From positions 1-55,555 of the forward strand of contig JAQXQN010000019.1 in the NCBI GenBank assembly GCA_029101185.1: 55,555 nt of DNA, written 5' to 3'. The translations under genes and the position numbers were made by a program. Under the pieces are notes generated by a model that saw only the letters and a list, made by a program, of their open reading frames with translations, was not told where the DNA came from and made no database searches. Shown one piece after another: positions 17,717-28,564 of the stretch; within the stretch, counting starts at the first letter, position 1; each line of letters starts with the position of its first letter. The DNA comes from Eggerthellales bacterium (GTDB taxonomy: Bacteria; Actinomycetota; Coriobacteriia; Coriobacteriales; Eggerthellaceae).

Positions 17717-18427
17717 ATGAAGCTTACCAAGAATCAGAAGCTCGCTGCTTCCAAGATCGAGAAGGGCAAGTACTACGCTCCCATCGATGCTCTCGAGCTG
17801 GTGAAGGAGATCTCCACCGCCAAGTTCGACGAGACCATTGAGGTTCACTTCCGTCTCGGTATCGACACCCGTCAGGCCGACCAGCAGGTCCGTGGCATGG
17901 TTTCCCTGCCCAACGGCTCTGGTAAGACCGTTCGCGTGGCCGTCTTCGCCGAGGGCGCCGCTGCTGACGCTGCTCGTGAGGCCGGTGCCGAGATCGTCGG
18001 TTCCGACGACCTGGTTGCTGACATCCAGGCTGGCAACATCAACTTTGATGCTGCCGTGGCTACCCCCAACATGATGGGCAAGGTTGGCCGCCTGGGTAAG
18101 ATCCTCGGTCCCCGTGGCCTGATGCCCAACCCCAAGCTGGGTACCGTTACTCCCGACGTGGCCAAGGCCATTAAGGAGCTCAAGGGCGGCAAGGTCGAGT
18201 ATCGTGCCGACCGTTACGGCATCGCCCATGTCATCCTTGGCAAGTGCAGCTTCACTGCTGAGCAGCTGGCTGAGAACTACGGCGCCGTCTACGACGAGAT
18301 CGTCCGTGTCAAGCCTTCTACTTCTAAGGGCAAGTATCTGAAGTCCATCACCGTTTCTTCCACCATGGGCCCTGGCGTCCCGGTTGATGCTTCTGTTTCC
18401 CGTAACTTTGCCGTGAAGGCCGAGTAA
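17717..18427 (+). CDS. rplA: 50S ribosomal protein L1
   Basis: Forms the L1 stalk near the E site and in many bacteria represses its own operon. The 236 residues match the family. [13 protein letters not shown]-type text is seen as [13 protein letters not shown] near 55-67, and [15 protein letters not shown] near 134-148 is the family signature. The ATG at 17717 has GAAAGGA upstream; the track's start at 17669 has none and would add 16 unconserved residues. The operon ends after this gene with a hairpin; rplJL is not here but at 7.9 kb. Confidence 0.98.
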   Translation: MKLTKNQKLAASKIEKGKYYAPIDALELVKEISTAKFDETIEVHFRLGIDTRQADQQVRGMVSLPNGSGKTVRVAVFAEGAAADAAREAGAEIVGSDDLVADIQAGNINFDAAVATPNMMGKVGRLGKILGPRGLMPNPKLGTVTPDVAKAIKELKGGKVEYRADRYGIAHVILGKCSFTAEQLAENYGAVYDEIVRVKPSTSKGKYLKSITVSSTMGPGVPVDASVSRNFAVKAE

Positions 18428-18448
18428 CGAAAACACCTTATCTGTTTG

Positions 18449-18480
18449 GCGACCCCGCTTTGGCGGGGTCGCTGCGTTTC
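18449..18480 (+). terminator. Terminator after rplA
   Basis: GCGACCCCGC pairs perfectly with GCGGGGTCGC around four bases. The T run after it is weak (TGCGTTTC). Confidence 0.75.
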
Positions 18481-18577
18481 TGGGCATGTTGTCGTATGCG
18501 CCCTTTTGGTCAATTCTTGCGTATACTGTCTGCTTATCAAACAACTTGAGCATACACATAAAGGAAGTGTTGCAACA

Positions 18578-19357
18578 ATGAGTATCATCATCAAGTCGCC
18601 TCACCAGATTGAGGCGATGAAAGAAGCGGGCCGGGTGTCCGCAAAGGTCCTTCGTGAAGTGGGCGCCTTGGTGGAGCCCGGTATTTCCACTCTTGAGCTG
18701 GACGCCTTTGCCGAGACGTTGATTAGGCTTGAAGGGGGCATTCCCGCGTTTAAGGGCTATGGCGGGTTCCCGGGCAGCATCTGCGCCTCCATCAACGAGC
18801 AGGTGGTCCACGGCATCCCCTCTAAGAACGTGATCCTTAAGGAGGGAGACATCATCTCCATTGACACCGGTGCTATTGTTGATGGCTGGGTGGGGGATAA
18901 CGCCTGGACCTTTGCGGTGGGCAAGATCTCTCCCGCCAAGCAGCGGCTTTTGGAGGTCACCGAAAAATCCATGTGGGCGGGGCTTGACGCTGCGCGGGTG
19001 GGTAATAGGCTTCGGGACATTGGCCACGCGGTGCAGACCGTGGCTGAGGCTGCCGGATACGGTGTGGTGAAGGATTACGTGGGGCATGGCATCGGCCGCA
19101 ACATGCATGAGGATCCCAATGTTCCCAACTTCGGACAGAAGCACACGGGCATCCCTCTAAAGGCAGGCATGGTGCTGGCCATTGAGCCAATGATCAACAT
19201 GGGTACCGACAAGGTGAAACAGATGTCTGACGGATGGCTTGTGTGCACCAGGGACGGAAAGCCCAGCGCCCATTTTGAAAAGACCGTGGCCATTACCGAA
19301 GAAGGCCCGCTGATTCTAACCACCGAGACTGAGCATCGCCGTCCGGTGAACGACTAG
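18578..19357 (+). CDS. map: Methionine aminopeptidase type I
   Basis: Removes the initiator Met from new proteins in the cytoplasm. The 259 residues from the ATG at 18578 give the usual type Ia enzyme. The start is supported by AAGGAAG upstream, and the 44 extra residues of the track ORF run through the rplA terminator. Metal ligands are visible in order: SIDTGAIVDGWVGDNAW (two Asp), GHGIGRNMHEDP (His), LAIEPM (Glu) and FEKTVAIT (Glu). GGFPGSICASINEQVVHGIP is the substrate-pocket His signature. It is a single-gene unit convergent with murJ. Confidence 0.97.
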   Translation: MSIIIKSPHQIEAMKEAGRVSAKVLREVGALVEPGISTLELDAFAETLIRLEGGIPAFKGYGGFPGSICASINEQVVHGIPSKNVILKEGDIISIDTGAIVDGWVGDNAWTFAVGKISPAKQRLLEVTEKSMWAGLDAARVGNRLRDIGHAVQTVAEAAGYGVVKDYVGHGIGRNMHEDPNVPNFGQKHTGIPLKAGMVLAIEPMINMGTDKVKQMSDGWLVCTRDGKPSAHFEKTVAITEEGPLILTTETEHRRPVND

Positions 19358-19424
19358 AACGGCTAGAGCGGTCGGGGCGTCCAGAATGGCCAAAACGGCT
19401 GAGCGGCCAGGGCGGACAGGCGGG

Positions 19425-21308
19425 TTATCTACCCACTTTGCTGAGGATCTTGCCCACCAGAGAGGTGAGGAAGGCCGACTCAGGTATATGGAGCTTGATG
19501 CTGACGCCGTAGGTCAGAACTACGCTGGTGATGCCTCCAAGGATGATGCAGATAAAAGCGTTGATCAAAGACCCGGTGTCATAGGGAAGGACGGTGGCGT
19601 TCAGGAGCGTGAGTACGCCTGCGCCTGCCGCCGCTCCCACAAGCCCCAGCAGCAGGGAAGAGACCAGAGATTTGACCATGCCGGAAATGCCCAGGGCTCC
19701 GAGATGGGACCGTAGGTAGATCATGCATAGCAGGTCAAGCAGGACGTAGTAGACGGTCTCAGAGAGTGCAACGATGTTGATTCCCCAGTTCACCAGACCG
19801 TACTGGGAACCTACCAGCATGATGAAGACAATCTGTACCGCGCCCGAGCCAACCACAAAGCCGGCGAACTGCCGCATCTTGCGCAGGGTGGAGAACGCCT
19901 TTTGAAATAGGGTGCTTACCGCGTAGAAGGGCAGGGAAACCGCTAGGGCGCAGAGGTAACCAGCAATCTGGAGGATGTTTTCTGTGGAGAACGCCCCGAT
20001 ATGGTAGAGGGTGACAAGGGGGATAGAGAACACCACCAGGTACATGGCGAAGGGAACCATGAAATAGAGTATTTGGTTAATGCCCGAAGACATGGCGTGC
20101 TTGAGGCCCGTCATATTCCCTCGGGCATGCATGGTGGCAATCTCCGTGAACAGTGCCGTGGTGATGGGCACCGTCAAAAACGCGTAGGGCAGGGTGAACC
20201 AAAGCCGGGCATAGGCAATGATAGAGGGACCGTTATCAAGGCAGGCGTACGCAGCCGCGGTCTGTACGGAGACGATGACTAGGCCCGCTGCAGTGACCAG
20301 CAGCGCCGGCACCCCAATGGAGAGGGTCTCTTTCAGGGCCGGGTCCTTCAGATCGATCCTGAAGGTGATCTTGATGCCGCAGGAGCACAGGGCGGGAATC
20401 TGTACCGCCATCTGAAGAAAGACGCCAAGGGGGTTGCCTACTGCGATGATGACCTTGGCAAGTTCGGGGTCATAGGGGGCCACGAAGGCGTAGGCCACAA
20501 AGGTGACCGTGACAATCAGGTTGTTAAAGATTGGTGCCGCAGAGGACCACCCGTAGCTGCGCGAAGCGTTCAGCAGGCCTGAGACAATGGTGGAAACGCC
20601 GTAAAACACCAGCTGTATGGAGAAGAACCTAAAGAAGAACACGGCGTCGTCCATGGTCTGTTGATCAGACATGAAGGACTGGGTGAACACGAACAGGGGA
20701 GCGAAGAAGGTGCAAACCAGCGCCACTATCCCTAAGGCGATTATTGTGATGGAGAGCAGGTTTGAGGCGTACAGGTTGCCCTTCTGGGCGCCAAGCCTGT
20801 CTTTAACGGACACGTACACGGGTAAAAACGCGGTGACCAGCATGCCTCCCATGACCAGCTCGTAGAGCATGTTGGGAAGGTTGTTGGCCACCTGATACGA
20901 GCTGGCCAGCATGGTAGAGCCCAGGGCGAAGGCCATGGCCCAGGTGCGCATAAAGCCCGTGATGCGGGAGACGATCACCAGTACGCTGATCAAGGCGGCA
21001 GATTTACCCACCGAAGCCACGTCTTGGGCGGGGCGCGTATGGGCTCCGCGGACCTGACCATGCTTGGGGGAGACGACGGCATCCGTGGCGCTAGGAGCGC
21101 TCAGGCGGACGTGCTTGCCAGATTGGACCTTGGCGCCTGCCGGGGCATGCGATGCTGGTGTGGACCCTTCGTCATCTTGGGTGGTATTCCCAAACTGCAG
21201 CGACGCGTCAACGCGGGCGTGACGGCCGTGGCGAGCATGGCGGGGAGCCTGTGGAGTGTCGAGAGCCCCTGCTTGCGTGGAGCGGCGGCTTTCGGGGGAT
21301 TGCGTCAT
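19425..21308 (-). CDS. murJ: Lipid II flippase MurJ (MviN)
   Basis: Moves lipid II across the membrane for cell-wall synthesis, completing the pathway whose enzymes lie in the dcw cluster at 27-40 kb. The 627 residues have a disordered, Ser/His-rich cytoplasmic N-terminal tail of about 105 residues and then some 14 membrane helices. ISRITGFMRTWAMAFALG and NLPNMLYELVMGGMLVTAFLPVYV are the MurJ signature stretch near 117-165. The ATG at 21308 has GAAGGAG upstream. Such long N-terminal tails are common in actinobacterial MurJ. Actinobacterial homologues can be pseudokinase-regulated; no such partner is adjacent. Confidence 0.95.
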   Translation of the reverse strand: MTQSPESRRSTQAGALDTPQAPRHARHGRHARVDASLQFGNTTQDDEGSTPASHAPAGAKVQSGKHVRLSAPSATDAVVSPKHGQVRGAHTRPAQDVASVGKSAALISVLVIVSRITGFMRTWAMAFALGSTMLASSYQVANNLPNMLYELVMGGMLVTAFLPVYVSVKDRLGAQKGNLYASNLLSITIIALGIVALVCTFFAPLFVFTQSFMSDQQTMDDAVFFFRFFSIQLVFYGVSTIVSGLLNASRSYGWSSAAPIFNNLIVTVTFVAYAFVAPYDPELAKVIIAVGNPLGVFLQMAVQIPALCSCGIKITFRIDLKDPALKETLSIGVPALLVTAAGLVIVSVQTAAAYACLDNGPSIIAYARLWFTLPYAFLTVPITTALFTEIATMHARGNMTGLKHAMSSGINQILYFMVPFAMYLVVFSIPLVTLYHIGAFSTENILQIAGYLCALAVSLPFYAVSTLFQKAFSTLRKMRQFAGFVVGSGAVQIVFIMLVGSQYGLVNWGINIVALSETVYYVLLDLLCMIYLRSHLGALGISGMVKSLVSSLLLGLVGAAAGAGVLTLLNATVLPYDTGSLINAFICIILGGITSVVLTYGVSIKLHIPESAFLTSLVGKILSKVGR

Positions 21309-21401
21309 GAAGGCTCCTTCGGGAGGCTCCGTATTGTCAGGATGGGTATAATTGCTGGTTGAAATGATAGCGTTCGGCCGAGTTGAACCCTGCGAGGCAC
21401 C

Positions 21402-22256
21402 ATGAACATCCTGATTATCCGCAACAATTACAGCCCTGACGCAGTGACCGCGTCATACACCCTGGGGGCATTCTTTCAAAGTCAGGGCATCGCCTATGCC
21501 ATTGACGAGTCCTCTTCCTCCGTGGCCGCAATCCGCGAGACCGCCCTGGCCCTTGGGGGCATGGGTCGGGTTGATATGGTGGTGGTCCTTGGTGGCGACG
21601 GCTCCATTCTTAAGGCTGCCAATGCGGTGTGGGAATACGGGGTGCCTATCTTTGGCATCAACTTTGGGCATCTGGGCTTTCTTGTCAATGACCTGGGCGA
21701 AGATGGACTGATCCAGCTGATGGCGGCGGCCCTCAGCGGGGATGTGACCGTTGACGAGCGGGCCAATCTGCAGGTGGACTTCTGCCAGGCCGAGCAGGTG
21801 ATCCGAAGCAGGTTTGCTCTGAACGAAGTGACCGTGGCCCGGGGCGAGACGGGGCGCATTATTGCCTTTGACGTGGTGATTGACGGGTGTCCGCTGATGA
21901 AGCTTCGAGGAGACGGCGTGGTTTTGGCCTCTGCCACCGGATCTACCGCTTATGCCCTGTCCGCGGGTGGTCCTATTGTGTCTCCTAGTCATAAGGGTCT
22001 GGTGGTGGCGCCTCTAGCGGCTCATACCCTGACGGCTCGGGCGGTGGTCACCGGTCCGAGCGATGTGGTGGAGGTGCTTTTGGAGGATAACCAGGACAAC
22101 CGCGAAGCAAGCTTCTTTGTGGATGGGGAGCTGGTTGACATGCGCGAAGACGGCATCGACCGGGTGGTGGTGCGCAGGTCCGAGTATCCCACCAAGCTGC
22201 TGCGCTATAAGGATCCGGGATTCTTTGACCTGGTGAACGCCACGTTTTTTGCGTAG
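21402..22256 (+). CDS. nadK: NAD kinase
   Basis: Phosphorylates NAD to NADP in the cytoplasm. The 284 residues are a standard size. LGGDGSILKAAN at about 63-74 is the GGDG nucleotide motif, INFGHLGFL follows near 88-96, and ATGSTAYALSAGGP near 184-197 is the second signature. The gene starts 93 bases from the divergent murJ start, so the two probably share a control region. It ends at a strong hairpin shared with the converging DUF1846 gene. Confidence 0.97.
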   Translation: MNILIIRNNYSPDAVTASYTLGAFFQSQGIAYAIDESSSSVAAIRETALALGGMGRVDMVVVLGGDGSILKAANAVWEYGVPIFGINFGHLGFLVNDLGEDGLIQLMAAALSGDVTVDERANLQVDFCQAEQVIRSRFALNEVTVARGETGRIIAFDVVIDGCPLMKLRGDGVVLASATGSTAYALSAGGPIVSPSHKGLVVAPLAAHTLTARAVVTGPSDVVEVLLEDNQDNREASFFVDGELVDMREDGIDRVVVRRSEYPTKLLRYKDPGFFDLVNATFFA

Positions 22257-22300
22257 CATGCATGGTGCCAAGCGTTCCGTTTGACTAAGGCGTAAGAAAA

Positions 22301-22330
22301 GGGGCCCCGAAGAGTCGGGGCCCCGGTTTT
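22301..22330. terminator. Bidirectional terminator between nadK and the DUF1846 gene
   Basis: GGGGCCCCGA pairs perfectly with TCGGGGCCCC around four bases, preceded by AAGAAAA and followed by GGTTTT, so it can act on both converging transcripts. Confidence 0.85.
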
Positions 22331-22362
22331 GTGGGACTAATGCCTGCTTGTGGGACACATGC

Positions 22363-23844
22363 CTACTTATGGTACAGGCTGCGCTGCTCGAACTTTGGCT
22401 CGCAGGACACGTTGATGCCTAGGGACTTGAACAGCTTCTCGTCGGTGGGGGAGATGATCACGGAGAAGAAGGCGTCGCAGCCCGCCAGGGCGGAGCAGCT
22501 GTCAACCGCCGCCGCAGCCTGCTCATTGGTGGCGGAGCTGATGGACAGGGCAATGAGGGTCTCATCGGAGTGGAGTCGGGGGTTTTTGTGGTTGAGGTGT
22601 CGGGTCTTCAACTCGCAGATGGGCTTGAGGGCCTCCTCAGAGATGACCAGCACGTCCTGAGGAACGCCGGCCGCAGCCTTCAGGGCATTCATCAGCAGAG
22701 ACGAGGCGGCGCCAAGCAAATCCGAGGTCTTTCCAGTGACGATGGTGCCATCAGGCAGGCGAAGCGCCCCGGCCGGAAGCCCGGTTGCGGCCTCGCGGTT
22801 CAAGGCGGCCTGACGCAGAGGCTCAAGGGTCAAGGCCGCGTCGGTCTTGTTCATGAGCATCTTGAGCTTAGAGAGCTCCTTTTCCCCCGTGGCAGTCTTG
22901 CGGAACTGGACCGCACAGCGGTAGTAGCGACGGGCAATCTCCGTGCGGGCTGCGATTCTGACCGCTTCGTCATCCACAATTGCCATGCCGGCCATGTTCA
23001 CGCCCATGTCCGTGGGGGACTGATAGGGGCTAGACCCTAAGATCCGCTCCATCATGGCCTTGAGGACGGGGAAGATCTCCACGTCCCGGTTGTAGTTGAC
23101 GGTGGTCTTGCCGTAGGCCTCAAGGTGGAAGGGGTCGATGATGTTGTCGTCATCGAGGTCTACGGTGGCCGCCTCATAGGCGATGTTCACCGGGTGGTTC
23201 AGCGGCAGGTTCCAGATGGGGAAGGTCTCCCACTTAGCGTAGCCGGCCTCTACGCCCCGCTTGTGCTCGTGGAAGAGCTGGGAGAGGCAGGTGGCCATCT
23301 TGCCCGAGCCGGGGCCAGGGGCGGTGACTACCACCAGGGGCCGAGTGGTGGTGACGTACTCGTTTTTGCCGTAGCCCTCCTCGGAGACGATGCGCTCGAT
23401 ATCAAAGGGGTAGCCCTCAATGGGGTAGTGCAGGTAACTGGGAACTCCCAAATTGGCAAGGCGCTTGCGGAAGGCGTCCGCCGCAGGCTGGTTGGCGTAC
23501 TGGGTGACCACCACACCGGCGATGGCAAACCCCATGGATTTGAAGATGTCCATCAGCCGCAGCACGTCCTCGTCGTAGGTGATGCCCAAATCCCCCCGGA
23601 CCTTGCTCTTCTCGATGTGGGCGGAGTTGATGGCGATGATGACCTCCACCTCATCGGAGAGGGACTGGAGCATGCGGATCTTGGTGTCCGGCTGAAATCC
23701 GGGCAGGACCCGGGAGGCGTGGTAATCGTCAAAAAGCTTGCCGCCAAACTCCAGGTACAGCTTGCCGCCAAACTGGGCGATGCGCTCGCGAATGTGCTGG
23801 GCCTGAAGCTGCACGTATTTGTCGTTGCTGAATCCCTGGGTCAT
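22363..23844 (-). CDS. DUF1846 (UPF0371) family protein
   Basis: 493 residues, close to the family's usual length. The opening NDKYVQLQAQHIRERIAQFGGKLYLEFGGKLFDDYHASRVLPGF is typical of DUF1846. A Gly-rich loop, VVTAPGPGSGKMATCLSQ, near residue 174 resembles a nucleotide-binding loop. Structures exist for this family, but its function is not established; a nucleotide-dependent enzyme is a reasonable guess only. Its C-terminal third (from about 340) is a separate-looking helical segment. The ATG at 23844 has AGAAAGGA upstream. It is divergent from pyrG and convergent with nadK, so it is probably monocistronic. Confidence 0.92.
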   Translation of the reverse strand: MTQGFSNDKYVQLQAQHIRERIAQFGGKLYLEFGGKLFDDYHASRVLPGFQPDTKIRMLQSLSDEVEVIIAINSAHIEKSKVRGDLGITYDEDVLRLMDIFKSMGFAIAGVVVTQYANQPAADAFRKRLANLGVPSYLHYPIEGYPFDIERIVSEEGYGKNEYVTTTRPLVVVTAPGPGSGKMATCLSQLFHEHKRGVEAGYAKWETFPIWNLPLNHPVNIAYEAATVDLDDDNIIDPFHLEAYGKTTVNYNRDVEIFPVLKAMMERILGSSPYQSPTDMGVNMAGMAIVDDEAVRIAARTEIARRYYRCAVQFRKTATGEKELSKLKMLMNKTDAALTLEPLRQAALNREAATGLPAGALRLPDGTIVTGKTSDLLGAASSLLMNALKAAAGVPQDVLVISEEALKPICELKTRHLNHKNPRLHSDETLIALSISSATNEQAAAAVDSCSALAGCDAFFSVIISPTDEKLFKSLGINVSCEPKFEQRSLYHK

Positions 23845-24052
23845 GGGTGCGTCCTTTCTGGCGGCAGGCGGGGTGTGTGTGAATCGGCGTATAGTGTAGC
23901 GGTTTCGGCTTGGCGTGCGGCCGTGGCGGCGGGAAAACGGAAAAGCCCGAAATGCAAATGGGCGGCGGGCGCTGGACGCTTCGACATGGTGGCGGGTGTT
24001 TCGGGTCTGTAAAACAGGGCCGAAGCGTGCGGGGCGGCAGGCGACAGGCGGG
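23845..24052. other. Divergent intergenic region with two copies of the recurring word
   Basis: No gene is visible. Two CGAAGCGT words lie here in opposite orientation: ACGCTTCG at 23976-23983, in the extended form GGACGCTTCGACATGG, and CGAAGCGT at 24021-24028. On the minus strand it must hold the DUF1846 promoter, which I cannot place. Confidence 0.5.
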
Positions 24053-25793
<1,741 letters not shown>

Positions 25794-25834
25794 AAGGCCC
25801 TTTCGCCCGCCGCGAAAAGGGATACAATGCCTCC

Positions 25835-26785
25835 ATGGCTAGACGGATACTCCATAGAACCTTTTCCGAGAAAGCGCCCAACGCCGGGGCGCTTTCTTTG
25901 CCGCGGGACGAGTATCTGGCTCATTTGTCTGTAGAGCGGGGCTCAAGCACCCAGACAATCTCGGCGTATCGGCAGGACCTTGACGATTATTTGGGGTTTT
26001 TGCAGGAGCTTGGCATCAGCGGTATGGAGCGGGTAACCCGAGAGGACATCATTGCCTACGAGGCGGACCTGATGGAACGGGGGTACGCCACCGCCAGCGT
26101 CAAGCGCAGGATCTCTGCGGTAAAGGGTATGCACAGGTTTCTGGCCAGGGAGGACGTCGATCTTGACAACCCCGCCTCCAGCGTGCGGCTGCCTGATCCC
26201 GGGCTGAGGCTTCCAGACTGCCTGAGCATAGAGGAGGCCTGCGCCGTTCTTGACCAGAGCTTTCCTCCTACCCCTGCTGGAGCGCGGGACCGGGCCATCC
26301 TCGAGGTGCTTTACGGTTGCGGTTTGCGGGTGAGTGAGCTGGTGGGTCTTGATATGGGGGACCTGTACCTGCCCGAGGGGCTCATTCGGGTCCTGGGTAA
26401 GGGGTCAAAGGAGCGGGTGGTTCCCATTAGCGGCACCGCCCTGCGGGTCCTTGAGGGCTACACGTCCGCCGCCCGTCCGGAGATTGCCTGTTCGGGGAAG
26501 GTCCTCAGCCCCGCGGTATTCCTCAACTCCCGAGGCGGGCGCCTCTCAAGGCAAAGCGTCCATGCTATCGTGGCCCGAGCGGGTGGAGCCATCGGCCGGG
26601 CGGATCTGCACCCCCATACCTTGCGGCACTCCTTTGCCACCCATATGCTTGATGGGGGAGCGGACCTGCGCTCCATCCAGGAGATGCTCGGCCATTCGGA
26701 CATTGGCACCACCCAAATCTACACCCACGTCTCCTCAAGTCACATCCGTGAGGAGTACCTGGCCGCCCATCCCCGGGCCACATAG
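25835..26785 (+). CDS. xerD: Tyrosine recombinase, XerD type
   Basis: Resolves chromosome dimers at dif with a partner recombinase before division. The 316 residues hold an N-terminal SAM-like core-binding domain (about 20-105) and a C-terminal catalytic domain with all expected residues: Arg165 in GCGLRVSEL, Lys about 189 in LGKGSKER, His261 and Arg264 in HTLRHSFATH, His287 in LGHSDI and the nucleophile Tyr296 in QIYTHV. That complete set and the lack of phage or integron genes favour a housekeeping Xer over an integrase. The ribosome site is weak (GGGATA), so the start could be a few codons off. It is followed by a strong terminator and then the dcw cluster. Confidence 0.93.
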   Translation: MARRILHRTFSEKAPNAGALSLPRDEYLAHLSVERGSSTQTISAYRQDLDDYLGFLQELGISGMERVTREDIIAYEADLMERGYATASVKRRISAVKGMHRFLAREDVDLDNPASSVRLPDPGLRLPDCLSIEEACAVLDQSFPPTPAGARDRAILEVLYGCGLRVSELVGLDMGDLYLPEGLIRVLGKGSKERVVPISGTALRVLEGYTSAARPEIACSGKVLSPAVFLNSRGGRLSRQSVHAIVARAGGAIGRADLHPHTLRHSFATHMLDGGADLRSIQEMLGHSDIGTTQIYTHVSSSHIREEYLAAHPRAT

Positions 26786-26837
26786 GTTTTCTGTCGAAGC
26801 GCCCTGCCTCGCTTCACGTTTCCGACACATTTTTATT

Positions 26838-26864
26838 GACCCCCGAGAATTCGGGGGTCTTTTT
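26838..26864 (+). terminator. Terminator after xerD
   Basis: GACCCCCGA pairs perfectly with TCGGGGGTC around GAAT and is followed by TTTTT. Confidence 0.9.
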
Positions 26865-27023
26865 GCATGCGCCCAAGATGTTGTGCCCTCGCCGTCCTGC
26901 CCCCAACATCTTTCTATCGAAAAAGGCTCAGAGTTGCTTCATCAGGCGAAAATGAAGCAAAATATGGCGAAATTTCAGGTTAGGTGTCGGAATGTGGGTC
27001 AAGAGTGCAAGCAAATTCAGTAA
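26865..27023. other. Intergenic region upstream of mraZ
   Basis: No gene visible. GATGTTG (26878) and CAACATC (26904) form a loose inverted repeat around the GC-rich sequence between them; A-rich text follows. It may hold activator or MraZ sites, for example TGTGGGT near 26993. Confidence 0.4.
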
Positions 27024-27057
27024 AAGTGGGGCATCCTATGCTATTATGACCCCACTT
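27024..27057 (+). promoter_or_regulatory. mraZ promoter inside an inverted repeat (candidate MraZ operator)
   Basis: AAGTGGGG (27024-27031) and CCCCACTT (27050-27057) form a perfect 8-bp inverted repeat with 18 bases between. Inside it lies an extended -10 element, TGCTATTAT (27039-27047). MraZ is known to repress its own operon by binding GTGG/TGGG-type repeats near the promoter, so this is a good operator candidate; binding is inferred. Confidence 0.7.
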
Positions 27058-27095
27058 GCTGGTTGAGCTGTCTTTTGTGCGGGAAGGAGGACCTG

Positions 27096-27554
27096 ATGCA
27101 GAATCTTATCGGCGAGTACGCCCATAAGATGGATGCAAAGGGTCGTGTAGCGTTCCCTGCAAACTTCCGTAAGACCATTAGCGAGGGCGCCAACCTTGTT
27201 ATCGCGCCGAGCCCTTCGAGCAACTGCCTCTACGTCTATCTCAAGGACGATTACATCGCCTGGGTGGATGAGATGTTTGAGGGCATCGGGGGCTATGACG
27301 TGAATAACGAGGATCATGTGGAAATGAAGTCTTTCCTCATGGGTGCCGCTCGGGATGCCGAGCTTGACGGGGCGGGCCGCATTGCGGTCACTCCTCGGTA
27401 CCGGGAAGAATTCGGACTCTCCTCCGAGGTAATTCTGGTGGGCAATGGCAACCGAGTGGAGATTTGGGATCCCCAGCGTCGCGCCGAGCAGAACGAAAGG
27501 GCCCGCGCACTTCGCGCCAAGCTCTTGTTCCGTTCCCCGTCGACCAAGGAGTAG
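27096..27554 (+). CDS. mraZ: MraZ transcriptional regulator of the dcw cluster
   Basis: DNA-binding AbrB-fold protein that forms a ring and represses the dcw operon. The 152 residues start at ATG 27096, with GGAAGGAGG just upstream; the track's TTG start lies before that site. The two MraZ repeats are visible as GEYAHKMDAKGRVAFPANFRK (about 5-25) and DAELDGAGRIAVTPRYREEFGL (about 87-108). It is the first gene of the cluster and its stop is six bases before rsmH. Confidence 0.97.
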   Translation: MQNLIGEYAHKMDAKGRVAFPANFRKTISEGANLVIAPSPSSNCLYVYLKDDYIAWVDEMFEGIGGYDVNNEDHVEMKSFLMGAARDAELDGAGRIAVTPRYREEFGLSSEVILVGNGNRVEIWDPQRRAEQNERARALRAKLLFRSPSTKE

Positions 27555-27560
27555 TCCCGC

Positions 27561-28517
27561 GTGACAAACGAATATCGACATACGCCCGTCCTGCTCGCCG
27601 AGTGCCTCGAGCAATCACACCTTAAACCGCAGCACACGTTCGTGGACTGTACGCTCGGCGGAGCAGGGCATTCTTCCGAATTTGCCGCCCGTCTTGATGA
27701 CCGGGGGATCTTGATCGGCATAGATCAGGACCAGATGGCCCTTGAGGCAGCGGGCTCGCGCATCGCGGCCATGAGCTCTGAACATGGCCCGCGGGTGGAG
27801 CTCCTTCGCGGCAATTTTGGCAACCTTGATGATCTATTGCTGAAGGCGCAGGTTCCCGGGGTGGATGTGTTCCTCTTTGACTTGGGAGTCTCCTCGCCTC
27901 AGCTAGACCTTCCGTCTCGGGGCTTCTCCTTTAAGGAGGATTCCCCGCTGGATATGAGGATGGATCCGGGTACACAGACCATAACCGCAGCAGAGCTCGT
28001 CAACACCCTAACCGCAGCAGAGCTCACCCGGATCATCAGAGATTATTCAGACGAGAAGTGGGCAAGCCGTATTGCTCAGTTCATCGTGGACGCCCGAGCG
28101 CGGGGCCCCATCACCACCTCGGGGCAGCTGGTGGAGATCATCAAGGACGCCATCCCCGCCTCTGCCCGCCGCGCGGGGGGTCATCCTGCCAAAAGGACCT
28201 TCCAGGCGCTGAGGATAGAGGTGAACTCGGAGCTGGCGGTGCTCAGGAGGGGGCTGGAAGCCGCCGTGAGATGGCTCAATCCCAAGGGCCGGATCCTGGT
28301 GATCAGCTACCACTCCCTTGAGGACAAGGTGGTCAAGGAAGTATTTTCCAAATATTCCCAGACCTGTACCTGTCCGCCTGATTTGCCCGTGTGCGTATGT
28401 GGGGCAAACCCGCTGCTCAAAGCGGGCCGCAAGCCCATCCTCCCAACCCTGGAGGAAGTTGAAAGAAACACCCGGTCACGAAGCGCCAAGCTTCGGGTCG
28501 CCGAGAAAATTAGATAG
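27561..28517 (+). CDS. rsmH: 16S rRNA m4C1402 methyltransferase RsmH
   Basis: Methylates C1402 of 16S rRNA using S-adenosylmethionine. The 318 residues begin at a GTG with AAGGAG upstream in the end of mraZ. TPVLLAECLE opens the protein; DCTLGGAGHSSEF near 30-42 is the cofactor loop, and FLFDLGVSSPQLDLPSRGFSFKEDSPLDMRM near 110-140 is the family signature. The ending, with YHSLEDKVVK near 245 and a Cys-rich CTCPPDLPVCVCG loop, is also typical. Second gene of the dcw cluster in almost all bacteria. Confidence 0.97.
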   Translation: MTNEYRHTPVLLAECLEQSHLKPQHTFVDCTLGGAGHSSEFAARLDDRGILIGIDQDQMALEAAGSRIAAMSSEHGPRVELLRGNFGNLDDLLLKAQVPGVDVFLFDLGVSSPQLDLPSRGFSFKEDSPLDMRMDPGTQTITAAELVNTLTAAELTRIIRDYSDEKWASRIAQFIVDARARGPITTSGQLVEIIKDAIPASARRAGGHPAKRTFQALRIEVNSELAVLRRGLEAAVRWLNPKGRILVISYHSLEDKVVKEVFSKYSQTCTCPPDLPVCVCGANPLLKAGRKPILPTLEEVERNTRSRSAKLRVAEKIR

Positions 28518-28564
28518 CTAACCGCCGACCGAAACGCAGCTTAATCACAGAAAGGAGGCCGGCA

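Noticed and set aside
16562-19144. 860-residue minus-strand ORF
   Set aside because: It lies antisense to nusG, rplK, rplA and map, all clearly identified; long open antisense frames are expected with this codon usage.
25835-26785. The tyrosine recombinase as an integrase of a mobile element
   Set aside because: No att-like repeats, tRNA target, excisionase or phage genes are nearby, and the protein has the compact size and motif set of housekeeping Xer proteins.
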